From positions 1 to 64,000 of the forward strand of contig JBFWZQ010000006.1 in NCBI GenBank assembly GCA_050185195.1: a DNA stretch of 64,000 nt, written 5' to 3'. This stretch comes from CADEFQ01 sp050185195. GTDB lineage: Bacteria > Pseudomonadota > Gammaproteobacteria > Steroidobacterales > Steroidobacteraceae. Below the pieces are notes generated by a model. The model was not told the origin of the DNA. It did no database searches and saw only the letters and a list, made by a program, of their open reading frames with translations. This document shows positions 43,838-52,378 of the stretch, piece by piece; the first letter of the stretch is position 1; each line of letters opens with the position of its first letter. The position numbers were made by a program, and so were the translations under genes.

Positions 43838-45202
43838 ATGCTGCCAGTCGTTGCCCTCGTGGGCCGCCCCAATGTCGGCAAGTCGACGCTCTTCAATGCG
43901 CTGACGCGCACGCGGGATGCGATCGTCGCCGATGTGCCCGGCGTCACGCGCGATCGGCAATACGGCTACGGCAAGGTGGGGCCCACCGCCTATGTCGTGA
44001 TCGACACGGGCGGCATCGTCGAGCAGCCTGCGGGCATCGAGTCCCCGATGCGCGTGCAGACCGAGCGCGCCGTCGCGGAGGCCGACCACCTCGTCTTCAT
44101 CGTCGATGCGCGCGCAGGTATAACTCCCCAGGACGAATTCATCGCGCGCCAGTTGCGCCGCTCGGGCAAGCGCGTCGTACTCGCCGCCAACAAGGCCGAA
44201 GGCCTCGATACCGACGTCGCGGTGGCGGAGTTCCACGGCCTCGGCTTCGGTGAGCCGGTGCCGATCTCGGCCGCGCACGGGCAGGGCGCGCACGACCTGA
44301 TGGACACGGTGTTCGCGGGCGAGCTCGCGGCGCCCGACATCGGGGCCGAGACGGCCGATCCCGGGCGCGACGCGATCCGCATTGCCGTGATCGGCCGCCC
44401 GAACGTCGGCAAGTCGACGCTCGTCAACCGGCTCCTCGGCGAGGAGCGCGTGATCGCGAGCGACATGCCGGGCACGACGCGCGACAGCATCTTCGTGCCG
44501 TTCACGCGCGACGGGCGCGAGTTCCTGCTGATCGACACCGCCGGCGTGCGCCGGCGCGCGAAGATCGATGACGCGATCGAACGCGCGAGCGTCTCGAAGA
44601 CGCTGCAGGCGATCGCGGAGGCGCACGTGGTCGTGGTGGTGCTCGACGCGCACGACACGGTCGGCGAACAGGACGCGAGCGTGCTGGGCCTCGCGCTCGA
44701 GCGCGGCCGGGCCCTGCTGATCGCCGCCAACAAGTGGGACGGCATCCCGATGGAGCAGCGCGAGGAGATCCGCGGCAAGATCGCGCTGAAGCTCGATTTC
44801 GCGCCGTTCGTGCCGGTGCATTACATCTCCGCGCGCCACGGCACCGGGGTCGGCGAGCTCGCGCAGGCCGCGATCCGGGCTTTCGACGGCGCGATGCGCG
44901 AGATGCGCACGCCCGAGCTCACGAAGACGCTCGAGCGCGCGATGACGCAGCACCAGCCGCCGCTCGTGCGTGGCCGGCGCATCAAGCTGCGCTACGCGCA
45001 CCAGGGCGGGCGCAACCCGCCGCGCATCGTGATCCACGGCAACCAGACGAAACACGTGCCCGACGCCTACCGGCGCTATCTCGCGAACGTGTTCCGCGAG
45101 ACGTTCGACCTGTTCGCCTCGCCCGTCGCGGTAGAGTTCCGGACCGACTCGAACCCCTACGATTCAGCGCGCCGCCGCGGGCGCGGCCAGCGGAAGAAAT
45201 AG
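43838..45202 (+). CDS. der: Ribosome-associated GTPase Der (EngA)
   Basis: The 454-residue protein has two tandem G domains with P-loops GRPNVGKSTLFN (residues about 8-19) and GRPNVGKSTLVN (about 187-198), each followed by its NKxD-type motif (NKAE and NKWD), and a KH-like C-terminal domain. It is needed for 50S subunit assembly. Its last 39 nt overlap the 3' end of the convergent M23 peptidase gene. The C-terminal part RRRGRGQRKK is encoded in the overlap. Confidence 0.95.
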   Translation: MLPVVALVGRPNVGKSTLFNALTRTRDAIVADVPGVTRDRQYGYGKVGPTAYVVIDTGGIVEQPAGIESPMRVQTERAVAEADHLVFIVDARAGITPQDEFIARQLRRSGKRVVLAANKAEGLDTDVAVAEFHGLGFGEPVPISAAHGQGAHDLMDTVFAGELAAPDIGAETADPGRDAIRIAVIGRPNVGKSTLVNRLLGEERVIASDMPGTTRDSIFVPFTRDGREFLLIDTAGVRRRAKIDDAIERASVSKTLQAIAEAHVVVVVLDAHDTVGEQDASVLGLALERGRALLIAANKWDGIPMEQREEIRGKIALKLDFAPFVPVHYISARHGTGVGELAQAAIRAFDGAMREMRTPELTKTLERAMTQHQPPLVRGRRIKLRYAHQGGRNPPRIVIHGNQTKHVPDAYRRYLANVFRETFDLFASPVAVEFRTDSNPYDSARRRGRGQRKK

Positions 45203-46045
45203 CGCCGGATCCACCGAGGTGCGATTGAGCGTCACGCCCCAGTGAAGATGCGGACCCGTGACCCGCCCCGTGGCGCCCACTTCGCCGAGCGCGTCCCCCG
45301 CCTTGACCTTTTGTCCCGGTACCACGCCGATCGCGGAAAGATGGCAATACATCGTCACGAGTCCCTGGCCGTGGTCGAGGAGGACCGTGTTGCCGTTGAA
45401 GAAAAAATCGCCCGTATCGAGCACGCGGCCGTCGGCGGGAGCGACGATCGGGGTGCCGGTCGGTGCCGCGATGTCCATGCCGGTGTGCGGATTGCGCGGC
45501 TCGCCATTGAACACGCGGCGCAGGCCGTAGGAGCTCGAGCGCGGTCCTGGCACAGGCTGGCGCAGCATGAGCGTCGCGGGCGGTTCGGCTGAGAATGTGG
45601 CAAGCGCCGCGAGGATACGCGCGCGCTCGGCCTCCACTCGCTCGAGGTTTTCCTTCGAGAGGTTCACCTGGCCCGGTTTCACCTTGAGGCGCTGCGTGGC
45701 GTATTGCTTGTCGGCAATGGCAATTTCGATGTGGCGCTCGCTGGCGTCGCGGTCCTTCACGAGCACATCGACCCTGGCCGGCGCCGCCTGGGTCAGCGGG
45801 ATGCCGACGATCGCCGTCCAGCGACCGCCTTCGCGCACGACCATCGTGCGTACGCCGTCGAGCGTCACGACCGGCGCCGGGCTCTCGTCCGCATTCGCCG
45901 GGCCGGCATCGACGAACACGACGCCGCCGGGTGTGGCGCTCGTGCGCGGCAGCACGGTGTCGGCAGCGACCGAAACGGATGTCGCCGCGATCGCGCACAA
46001 TGCCAGGGCGACCAGGGCCAGTGGGGCAGGCTTCTCGTGCATCAT
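45164..46045 (-). CDS. M23 (LytM-type) metallopeptidase, secreted
   Basis: The 293-residue protein has a signal peptide (LALVALALCAIAATSVSVAA), a beta-rich N-terminal domain and a C-terminal LytM domain. The zinc ligands look intact: HTGMD in PRNPHTGMDIAAP and the HLH of GPHLHWGV, so it is probably an active peptidoglycan endopeptidase and not a degenerate EnvC/NlpD-type activator. ATG 46045 overlaps the xseA stop (ATGA), so it is co-translated with xseA. It is convergent with der and overlaps it by 39 nt. Confidence 0.9.
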   Translation of the reverse strand: MMHEKPAPLALVALALCAIAATSVSVAADTVLPRTSATPGGVVFVDAGPANADESPAPVVTLDGVRTMVVREGGRWTAIVGIPLTQAAPARVDVLVKDRDASERHIEIAIADKQYATQRLKVKPGQVNLSKENLERVEAERARILAALATFSAEPPATLMLRQPVPGPRSSSYGLRRVFNGEPRNPHTGMDIAAPTGTPIVAPADGRVLDTGDFFFNGNTVLLDHGQGLVTMYCHLSAIGVVPGQKVKAGDALGEVGATGRVTGPHLHWGVTLNRTSVDPALFLPLAAPAAAR

Positions 46046-47376
46046 TTCTCCACGACGCGCGACCGGAACTGCCCGGCCGCAAGGCGCGTGACGAGCGTAT
46101 CACCCGTCGCAAGCGCCGCGGCGTCCGTGACGAGCGCTCCGTCCGTCGCGCGTGTGACGACCGCGAAGCCGCGCTGCAGGGTGGCGAGCGGGCTCACGGC
46201 ATCGAGCGTGCGGCTTGCGAGATCGAGCCGGTGCAGGCTGCGCGCGAGCTCGTTGCGCATGGCGTGCTCGAGGCGCGTCGAGAGCGCCGCGCATGACGCG
46301 ACGCCTGCATGCACGCGCGTGGCGGGCGTCGCTGCAAGCAACCGGTGGGCGAGCTCCGCCACGCGATGGCGTTGCGCGAGCAGCCCGGCTCGCATCGCCA
46401 GCGCGAGCCGTTGCTCGAGCTCGTCCATGCGTTGCGCCGCCTGCGCCACCCGCACCGTGGGCGAGGCGAGGCGCATGCGCTGGCCGAGGCGATCGAGCGC
46501 CGCGGCAGCCTCGCGCAGCACCCGGTTGCCACCCGCGAGCAGGCGCTGCTCGATCTGCAGGAGCGTCTGCAGCCACGCGCGACCGTCTGGCACCGCGAGT
46601 TGCGCCGCAGCCGACGGTGTCGGTGCGCGCAGGTCGGCGACGAAATCCGCGATCGTGAAATCGATCTCGTGGCCGACGCCGGTGATGACCGGCATCGGCA
46701 TCACGCGGATCGCGCGCGCGACCCGCTCGTCGTTGAACGCCCAAAGGTCCTCGAGCGAGCCGCCGCCGCGCGCGACGATCAGCACGTCGCAGTCCGCGCG
46801 CTGCGCCGCAAGATCGAGTGCCGCGAGGAGGCCCGGCACGGCGGCCGCGCCCTGCACCGGCGTCGGGAAGATCAGCACGGGCGTTGCCGCGAAGCGCCGC
46901 CCAAGCACGTGCAGGATGTCGCGCACCGCCGCGCCGGTGGGCGAAGTCACGATGCCGATGCGCCGGGGCACCGCCGGCAACGGGCGCTTGCGGTCCTCGT
47001 CGAACAGGCCCTCGGCCTTGAGCCTGTCACGCAGCCGCTCGAATTCGCGCTGCAGGGCGCCGAGGCCGGCTTCCTCGAGGTGTTCGACGATCAGCTGGAA
47101 ATCGCCGCGCGGCTCGTAGAGGCTCACGCGCCCGCGGGCGATCACCGCCATGCCGTCCTTCGGCTGGAACTTCACCGCGCCGTTCTTCTGCCGGAACATC
47201 GCGCAGCGGATCTGGGCGTCGCGGTCCTTCAGCGAGAAATACCAGTGCCCGGAAGAGGGCCGCGCGAGGTTCGAGATCTCGCCTTCCACCCAGACGCCCG
47301 GCAGCCCCTGCTCGAGCAGCAGGCGCACCTCGCGGTTGAGGCGGCTGACGGTATAGACGCTGCGTTCCTGGGCCAT
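46042..47376 (-). CDS. xseA: Exodeoxyribonuclease VII large subunit
   Basis: The 444-residue protein has an N-terminal OB-fold (VWVEGEISNLARPSSGHWYFSLKD), the catalytic domain with IGIVTSPTGAAVRDILHVLGRR, VARGGGSLEDLWAFNDE and ITGVGHEIDFTIADFVAD, and a long coiled coil at the C-terminus. With XseB it degrades single-stranded DNA. xseB is not next to it. Confidence 0.95.
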   Translation of the reverse strand: MAQERSVYTVSRLNREVRLLLEQGLPGVWVEGEISNLARPSSGHWYFSLKDRDAQIRCAMFRQKNGAVKFQPKDGMAVIARGRVSLYEPRGDFQLIVEHLEEAGLGALQREFERLRDRLKAEGLFDEDRKRPLPAVPRRIGIVTSPTGAAVRDILHVLGRRFAATPVLIFPTPVQGAAAVPGLLAALDLAAQRADCDVLIVARGGGSLEDLWAFNDERVARAIRVMPMPVITGVGHEIDFTIADFVADLRAPTPSAAAQLAVPDGRAWLQTLLQIEQRLLAGGNRVLREAAAALDRLGQRMRLASPTVRVAQAAQRMDELEQRLALAMRAGLLAQRHRVAELAHRLLAATPATRVHAGVASCAALSTRLEHAMRNELARSLHRLDLASRTLDAVSPLATLQRGFAVVTRATDGALVTDAAALATGDTLVTRLAAGQFRSRVVEK

Positions 47377-47387
47377 CGCGGCGCCCG

Positions 47388-48899
47388 TTATCCGCGCAGC
47401 TGCCGCTCATGCAGCGCCTGGTGCTTTATCCAAGGCACGGCGATCGCGCACTCCAATGCAAACAGCGTGGCCAGCATCGCCGGGTAGTGCGCGTGGCCCG
47501 GCTCGAGCCGCCGGCCGATCCACGGTTCGCGCGGGTAGTCCATCGGCCGCAACGGAGTGCGTGTCGACTCGTACAGGTAGCGCCACATGCGCCCGCCTTC
47601 CCGGGCCCGGCGTGCCATGCAGAGGGTCGACACGAGTTCGCCACCCGGGCCCTTGATATTGAAGCTCGCCCCGCCCCAAGCGCCCCCGGCGCGCTGCGCC
47701 GGCAAGTCGAGCACGCCGCCCGACATCGTGAATCCCTCGGCCCGGTAATGGCGAATGAGCGGCAATGGCGCGTATGAGCGCTGCGCCTCATACCATTGCG
47801 CCAGGCAGGCTGCCTCCTCGTAGTCGTCCAGGAAGAACGCATCGAAGGTCTGGAGCGTCCCGCTGCAGAGGTCGGCGAGATTGAACGGAGGCAGGAGCGC
47901 GAGTCCCAGTTTCTCCTCGAGACACGTGACGACAGGTCGTTCCCGCGCTTGTGGCACGAAGTCGAGCTGGCCCATTTCGCGCGGAGGCAGCAGATCGAAG
48001 CCCGGGTCCGCCGCCGGCGGCGGCGCCGCATTGAAGTGCGCATCGCGTGCGGGCATCGCGTCGATTGACGACAGCGCCTGCAGAGCACCGAGGCGCAGCA
48101 GGATGACTCCCTCGTCGCCCTCGACGTCCTGCGGGTTGATCCTCACCAGCGTGGTGCGTGGCCGCTGCGCCGCCCGCTCGCCGACACGGCGGATCGTTGG
48201 AATGACCGTGCCGGCGCCGATCTCGATCACGAGCAGGCGCCGGCCCCTCGTGCCGGCGAGCCAGGTATCGAATGCACGGGATTGTTCCAGCGTGACGTCC
48301 CGGATCCAGGCCGGATCGTTGAACATGAGGATATTCGGCCGCGCGATCGCGCCGCATCGGGGGCAGAGCGGCAGTTCGCCTGCCGCTTCCAGCGCGCCGA
48401 GATCGATCTGCAAGTCGAGCTGCGGGCAATTCCAGGTGTCGGCCGAGCACGGAACCGAACACTGCAGGCGATGGATGCTGCCGTGCTGCTCGACCACGCA
48501 CTGTGACGGGAACCCAGCGCCCTCGAACTGGCCGTCGACATTCGATGTGACGACGAAATTGCCGCCGGGCCTGGCGGCCGCCCAGCGGCGCAGGATCCCG
48601 TGTCCCGCATGGGGCATCGAACCACGGTACAGCTGTTGCCGGTGGCCGTAGAACGCCCACGCCATGCGCGGCTTGTCGTGGAACCAGCCGGGCTGCGCCA
48701 TGCGTTCAAAGGAAATCCCCAACTTCGCGAGCGGGGGGTAGGCGCGCCAGAAGCCTTCGTTACCCCGGAAGACGGGCAGGCCCGAATCGGCGCTCATGCC
48801 GGCGCCGGCCGTGACCAGCAGGGCATCCGCAGCGGCTACCAAGCCCGCGACTTTTCGCAGCGTCCGGTTCGCGCTGTCGCTGACTGGCATCGCTTTCAT
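47388..48899 (-). CDS. SIR2-family NAD-dependent protein with an unknown C-terminal domain
   Basis: The first ~285 of 503 residues form a SIR2 domain. The NAD motif GAGMSADSGLPVFRG is at 32-46 and TSNVD at 118-122. The catalytic His139 lies in EQHGSIH, and zinc ligands Cys147, Cys151, Cys179 and Cys182 are present, so it is likely an active deacylase or NADase. Residues about 285-503 match no family I recognise; they contain LDFVPQARERPVVTCLEEKL and PREPWIGRRLEPGHAHYPAM. No signal peptide is seen, so it is cytosolic. The ATG at 48899 is the best start, but its ribosome site is weak. It is divergent from guaB. Confidence 0.85.
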   Translation of the reverse strand: MKAMPVSDSANRTLRKVAGLVAAADALLVTAGAGMSADSGLPVFRGNEGFWRAYPPLAKLGISFERMAQPGWFHDKPRMAWAFYGHRQQLYRGSMPHAGHGILRRWAAARPGGNFVVTSNVDGQFEGAGFPSQCVVEQHGSIHRLQCSVPCSADTWNCPQLDLQIDLGALEAAGELPLCPRCGAIARPNILMFNDPAWIRDVTLEQSRAFDTWLAGTRGRRLLVIEIGAGTVIPTIRRVGERAAQRPRTTLVRINPQDVEGDEGVILLRLGALQALSSIDAMPARDAHFNAAPPPAADPGFDLLPPREMGQLDFVPQARERPVVTCLEEKLGLALLPPFNLADLCSGTLQTFDAFFLDDYEEAACLAQWYEAQRSYAPLPLIRHYRAEGFTMSGGVLDLPAQRAGGAWGGASFNIKGPGGELVSTLCMARRAREGGRMWRYLYESTRTPLRPMDYPREPWIGRRLEPGHAHYPAMLATLFALECAIAVPWIKHQALHERQLRG

Positions 48900-48963
48900 C
48901 GGGGTGGAATTCTGGCACGGATCTCCACCGCTTGCGCCCGGCCGGCGAGGCCACGGAGTTTCC

Positions 48964-48992
48964 TTTACGGGGTTGGCGCGGATGCGTACAAT
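48964..48992 (+). promoter_or_regulatory. Probable guaB promoter
   Basis: TTTACG (48964-48969) and TACAAT (48987-48992), separated by 17 nt, match -35 at 4/6 and -10 at 5/6. The predicted start lies about 25 nt before the guaB ATG. It would drive the guaBA operon. Confidence 0.5.
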
Positions 48993-49025
48993 GCCGCGTC
49001 CAATTCCCCTGGACAAATCCCCGCG

Positions 49026-50492
49026 ATGCGTATCCTCGAAGAAGCCCTCACCTTCGACGATGTCCTGTTAGTCCCCGCTTACTCGGAAGTCCTGCCGCGC
49101 GAAGTCGATCTATCGACCCAGCTCACCCGCGCGATCCGCCTGAATCTCCCGCTGATGTCGGCCGCCATGGATACGGTGACCGAGGCCCGCCTTGCGATCA
49201 CCATGGCGCAGGAAGGCGGCATCGGCATCATCCACAAGAGCATGACCGTCGAGGCGCAGGCGCGTGAAGTCGCGCGCGTCAAGAAGTTCGAGAGCGGCGT
49301 GATCCGCGACCCGATCACGGTGACGCCGGAGATGACGATCCGGCAGGTGATCGATCTCACCCACGCACGCGGCATTTCCGGCGTGCCGGTGGTCAAGGGT
49401 AGGAAGGTCGTCGGTATCGTCACGCACCGCGACCTGCGCTTCGAGGAAAAACTCGACGCGCCCGTGTCGACCGTGATGACGCCGCAGGAGCGCCTCGTCA
49501 CCGTGCGCGAGAACGCGCCGAAGGAAGACGTGCTGCTGCTGCTGCACAAGCATCGCATCGAGAAAGTGCTCGTGGTCGGCAACGACTTCGAACTGCGCGG
49601 CATGATCACCGTGAAGGATTTCCAGAAGGCGCGCGAATTCCCGCGTGCGTGCAAGGACGAGGGCGGGCGCCTGCGCGTCGGGGCCGCAGTCGGCACCTCA
49701 CCCGATACGCTCGAGCGTGTCGCGGCGCTCCAGGAAGCGCATGTCGATGTCGTGGTCGTCGACACGGCGCACGGCCACTCGCGCGGCGTGCTCGAGATGG
49801 TGCAGAAGGTGAAGGCGAAGTGGCCCGACCTGCAGGTGATCGCCGGCAACATCGCGACGCCCGAAGCGGCCGCCGATCTCGTCAAGGCCGGCGCCGATGC
49901 GGTCAAGGTCGGCATCGGCCCCGGTTCGATCTGCACCACGCGCGTGGTCGCGGGCGTGGGCGTGCCGCAGATTTCCGCCGTCTCGAACGTCGCCGAATCG
50001 CTCGCGAAGCAGGGCGTACCGCTGATCGCCGACGGCGGCATCCGCTATAGCGGCGACGTCGCGAAGGCGATCGTCGCGGGCGCCCACGCGGTGATGATCG
50101 GCGGGCTCTTCGCCGGCACCGAGGAGTCGCCCGGTGAGGTCGAGTTGTACCAGGGCGGCTCCTACAAGTCCTATCGCGGCATGGGTTCGCTCGGCGCGAT
50201 GGCGGAGCGCCACGGATCGAGCGACCGCTATTTCCAGGACACGACGGCCGAACTCGAAAAACTCGTGCCCGAGGGCATCGAGGGGCGCGTGCCGTACAAG
50301 GGCAGCCTCGTCGCGATCCTGCATCAGCTCGCCGGCGGCCTGCGCGCCGCGATGGGCTACACGGGCAGCGGCAACATCCAGGAGATGCGCACGCGGCCGA
50401 ATTTCGTGCGCATGACGAGCGCCGGCGTGCGCGAGAGCCACGTGCACGACGTCACGATCACTAAGGAAGCACCGAACTACCGTGTCAGATAA
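49026..50492 (+). CDS. guaB: IMP dehydrogenase
   Basis: The 488-residue enzyme oxidises IMP to XMP with NAD, the committed step of GMP synthesis. The (beta/alpha)8 barrel is interrupted by two CBS domains (about residues 90-205, including ITVTPEMTIRQVIDLTHARG). The catalytic loop Cys303 is in GPGSICTTRVVAGVG. Its end overlaps the guaA start by 11 nt, so guaB and guaA form a coupled operon. Confidence 0.97.
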   Translation: MRILEEALTFDDVLLVPAYSEVLPREVDLSTQLTRAIRLNLPLMSAAMDTVTEARLAITMAQEGGIGIIHKSMTVEAQAREVARVKKFESGVIRDPITVTPEMTIRQVIDLTHARGISGVPVVKGRKVVGIVTHRDLRFEEKLDAPVSTVMTPQERLVTVRENAPKEDVLLLLHKHRIEKVLVVGNDFELRGMITVKDFQKAREFPRACKDEGGRLRVGAAVGTSPDTLERVAALQEAHVDVVVVDTAHGHSRGVLEMVQKVKAKWPDLQVIAGNIATPEAAADLVKAGADAVKVGIGPGSICTTRVVAGVGVPQISAVSNVAESLAKQGVPLIADGGIRYSGDVAKAIVAGAHAVMIGGLFAGTEESPGEVELYQGGSYKSYRGMGSLGAMAERHGSSDRYFQDTTAELEKLVPEGIEGRVPYKGSLVAILHQLAGGLRAAMGYTGSGNIQEMRTRPNFVRMTSAGVRESHVHDVTITKEAPNYRVR

Positions 50493-52062
50493 GGACCTGC
50501 ACGAGGATCGCATCCTGATCCTCGATTTCGGCGCGCAGTACACGCAGCTCATCGCCCGGCGGGTCCGCGAGCTCGGTGTCTACAGCGAAATCCATCCGTG
50601 GGACATTCCGGACGAAGAAGTCCGCCGCTTCCAGCCCAGGGGCATCATCCTTTCCGGTGGCCCCGAGTCGACGACCGAGGCCCAGTCGCCCGCCGCCCCG
50701 CGCGCAGTCTTCGAGCTCGGCGTCCCGGTGCTCGGCATCTGCTACGGCATGCAGACGATGGCAAAGCAGCTCGGCGGGCGCGTAGCGACGAGCGACCACC
50801 GCGAGTTTGGCTACGCTGAAGTGACGGCCACCGCGCCCTGTCGCCTGCTCGACGGCATCGCCGATCGCGAGGACGGTGAGCGTCGCGCCGTGCTCGACGT
50901 GTGGATGAGCCATGGCGACCGGGTGGAAGCGGTGCCGCAGGGCTTTCTCACCGTGGGCACCAGCGCGAACGCGCCGTTCGCGGCGATGGCGGATGAATCA
51001 CGCCGCTACTACGGCGTGCAGTTCCACCCCGAAGTCACGCACACGCGCCAGGGCGCGCGCCTGCTCGAACGCTTCGTGCGCGACATCTGCGGCGCGCAGG
51101 CGCTCTGGACCGTCGGCAACATCATCGAGGATGCGATCGCACGCGTGCGCACGCAGGTCGGCAAGGGCAAGGTCCTGCTGGGCCTCTCCGGCGGTGTCGA
51201 TTCCTCCGTGGTCGCGGCGCTGCTGCACCGGGCGATCGGCGAACAACTCGTCTGCGTGTTCGTCGACCACGGCCTGCTGCGGCTCGACGAGGGCGACCAG
51301 GTGATGCGCACCTTTGCCGAGAACCTCGGCGTGCGTGTGATCCGCGTCAACGCTTCACCGCGTTACTTCGCTGCGCTCAGTGGTGTCACCGACCCGGAGG
51401 CCAAGCGCAAGATCATCGGGCGCCTGTTCATCGAGATCTTCGACGAGGAGTCGCACAAACTCGAGGGTGTGCAGTTCCTCGCGCAGGGCACGATCTATCC
51501 CGACGTGATCGAATCGGCGGGCGCGCGCACCGGCAAGGCGCACGTCATCAAGTCGCACCACAACGTCGGCGGCCTGCCCGAGAACATGCGCCTGCAACTC
51601 GTGGAACCGCTGCGCGAACTCTTCAAGGACGAAGTGCGCGAGATGGGCGTCGCCCTCGGCCTGCCGCGCGAAATGGTCTATCGCCATCCCTTTCCGGGCC
51701 CCGGCCTCGGCGTGCGCATCCTCGGTGAAGTACGCGCGGAGTTCGCAACACTGCTGCAGCGAGCGGATGCGATCTTCATCGAAGAGCTGCGTCGCCACGG
51801 CTGGTACGACAAGACGAGCCAGGCGTTCGCGGTGTTCCTGCCGGTGCGCTCGGTCGGCGTGATGGGCGACGGCCGCCGCTACGACTATGTGATCGCGCTG
51901 CGCGCGGTCGAGACAGTCGACTTCATGACGGCGCACTGGGCGCACCTGCCGTACGACTTCCTCGATGTCGTCTCGCGGCGGATCGTCAACGAGGTGCGGG
52001 GGATTTCCCGCGTCGTCTATGACATTTCGGGGAAGCCGCCGGCCACCATAGAGTGGGAGTGA
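50482..52062 (+). CDS. guaA: GMP synthase (glutamine-hydrolysing)
   Basis: The 526-residue enzyme makes GMP from XMP. The N-terminal class I amidotransferase has the nucleophile Cys87 in GICYGMQT and His/Glu in FHPEVTHT. The ATP-pyrophosphatase domain has the loop SGGVDSSV, and a C-terminal dimerisation domain ends in KPPATIEWE. The start is a GTG within guaB. Its 3' end is intact although an integrase gene lies immediately downstream, as expected when an island inserts at the guaA 3' end and restores it. Confidence 0.97.
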   Translation: MSDKDLHEDRILILDFGAQYTQLIARRVRELGVYSEIHPWDIPDEEVRRFQPRGIILSGGPESTTEAQSPAAPRAVFELGVPVLGICYGMQTMAKQLGGRVATSDHREFGYAEVTATAPCRLLDGIADREDGERRAVLDVWMSHGDRVEAVPQGFLTVGTSANAPFAAMADESRRYYGVQFHPEVTHTRQGARLLERFVRDICGAQALWTVGNIIEDAIARVRTQVGKGKVLLGLSGGVDSSVVAALLHRAIGEQLVCVFVDHGLLRLDEGDQVMRTFAENLGVRVIRVNASPRYFAALSGVTDPEAKRKIIGRLFIEIFDEESHKLEGVQFLAQGTIYPDVIESAGARTGKAHVIKSHHNVGGLPENMRLQLVEPLRELFKDEVREMGVALGLPREMVYRHPFPGPGLGVRILGEVRAEFATLLQRADAIFIEELRRHGWYDKTSQAFAVFLPVRSVGVMGDGRRYDYVIALRAVETVDFMTAHWAHLPYDFLDVVSRRIVNEVRGISRVVYDISGKPPATIEWE

Positions 52063-52095
52063 GTGGGTGCCTTTCACGGTCTATCCGTGACCCAC
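52063..52095 (+). terminator. Hairpin directly after the guaA stop
   Basis: GTGGG (52063-52067) pairs with CCCAC (52091-52095) around an inner TCACGG/CCGTGA stem with a 5-nt loop. It begins right after the guaA stop codon. No strong T-run follows, so termination strength is doubtful. It may mark the boundary between chromosome and inserted DNA. Confidence 0.4.
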
Positions 52096-52378
52096 GAAAT
52101 GTGAATCTAAGTCACTGAATAATAATAAATAACCTTTCTGGACCTATCGCCATCTATCGGCACCAAGCGGGAAAGTCTGACGGTAAAACTGACGGTATGG
52201 GTTTCCGGCACCTCAAAGTATCCCGAGGTTTACCGTCATGCAGTCGACGGTAAGGCAGACAAAGAAACTGCGGAAAATCAGGGGAAAAATGCCAGAAACC
52301 CGTGATTTCCGCGGCGCGGATTGAGGGAAATGGGTTTCTGACGGTAAAATTGGGGCCGCGTCAGAACGGGGGCCTGCC
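52096..52378. other. AT-richer gap between guaA and integrase: likely left attachment region
   Basis: This stretch is clearly less GC-rich than the core on its left (for example ATAATAATAAATAACC near 52120) and has no gene. It contains five copies of a GACGGTA motif. Its position between the guaA 3' end and a DUF4102-type integrase gene fits an attL region with arm-type binding sites and the integrase promoter. The core crossover site cannot be fixed without the other end. Confidence 0.55.
52176..52349. repeat. Five copies of a GACGGTA-type motif
   Basis: TCTGACGGTAAAA occurs at 52176-52188 and again at 52337-52349. CTGACGGTA is at 52189-52197, an inverted TTTACCGTCA at 52229-52238, and CGACGGTAAG at 52245-52254. 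Repeated short motifs beside a tyrosine integrase gene are usually arm-type sites for the integrase or sites for an excision factor; the function here is inferred. Confidence 0.6.
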
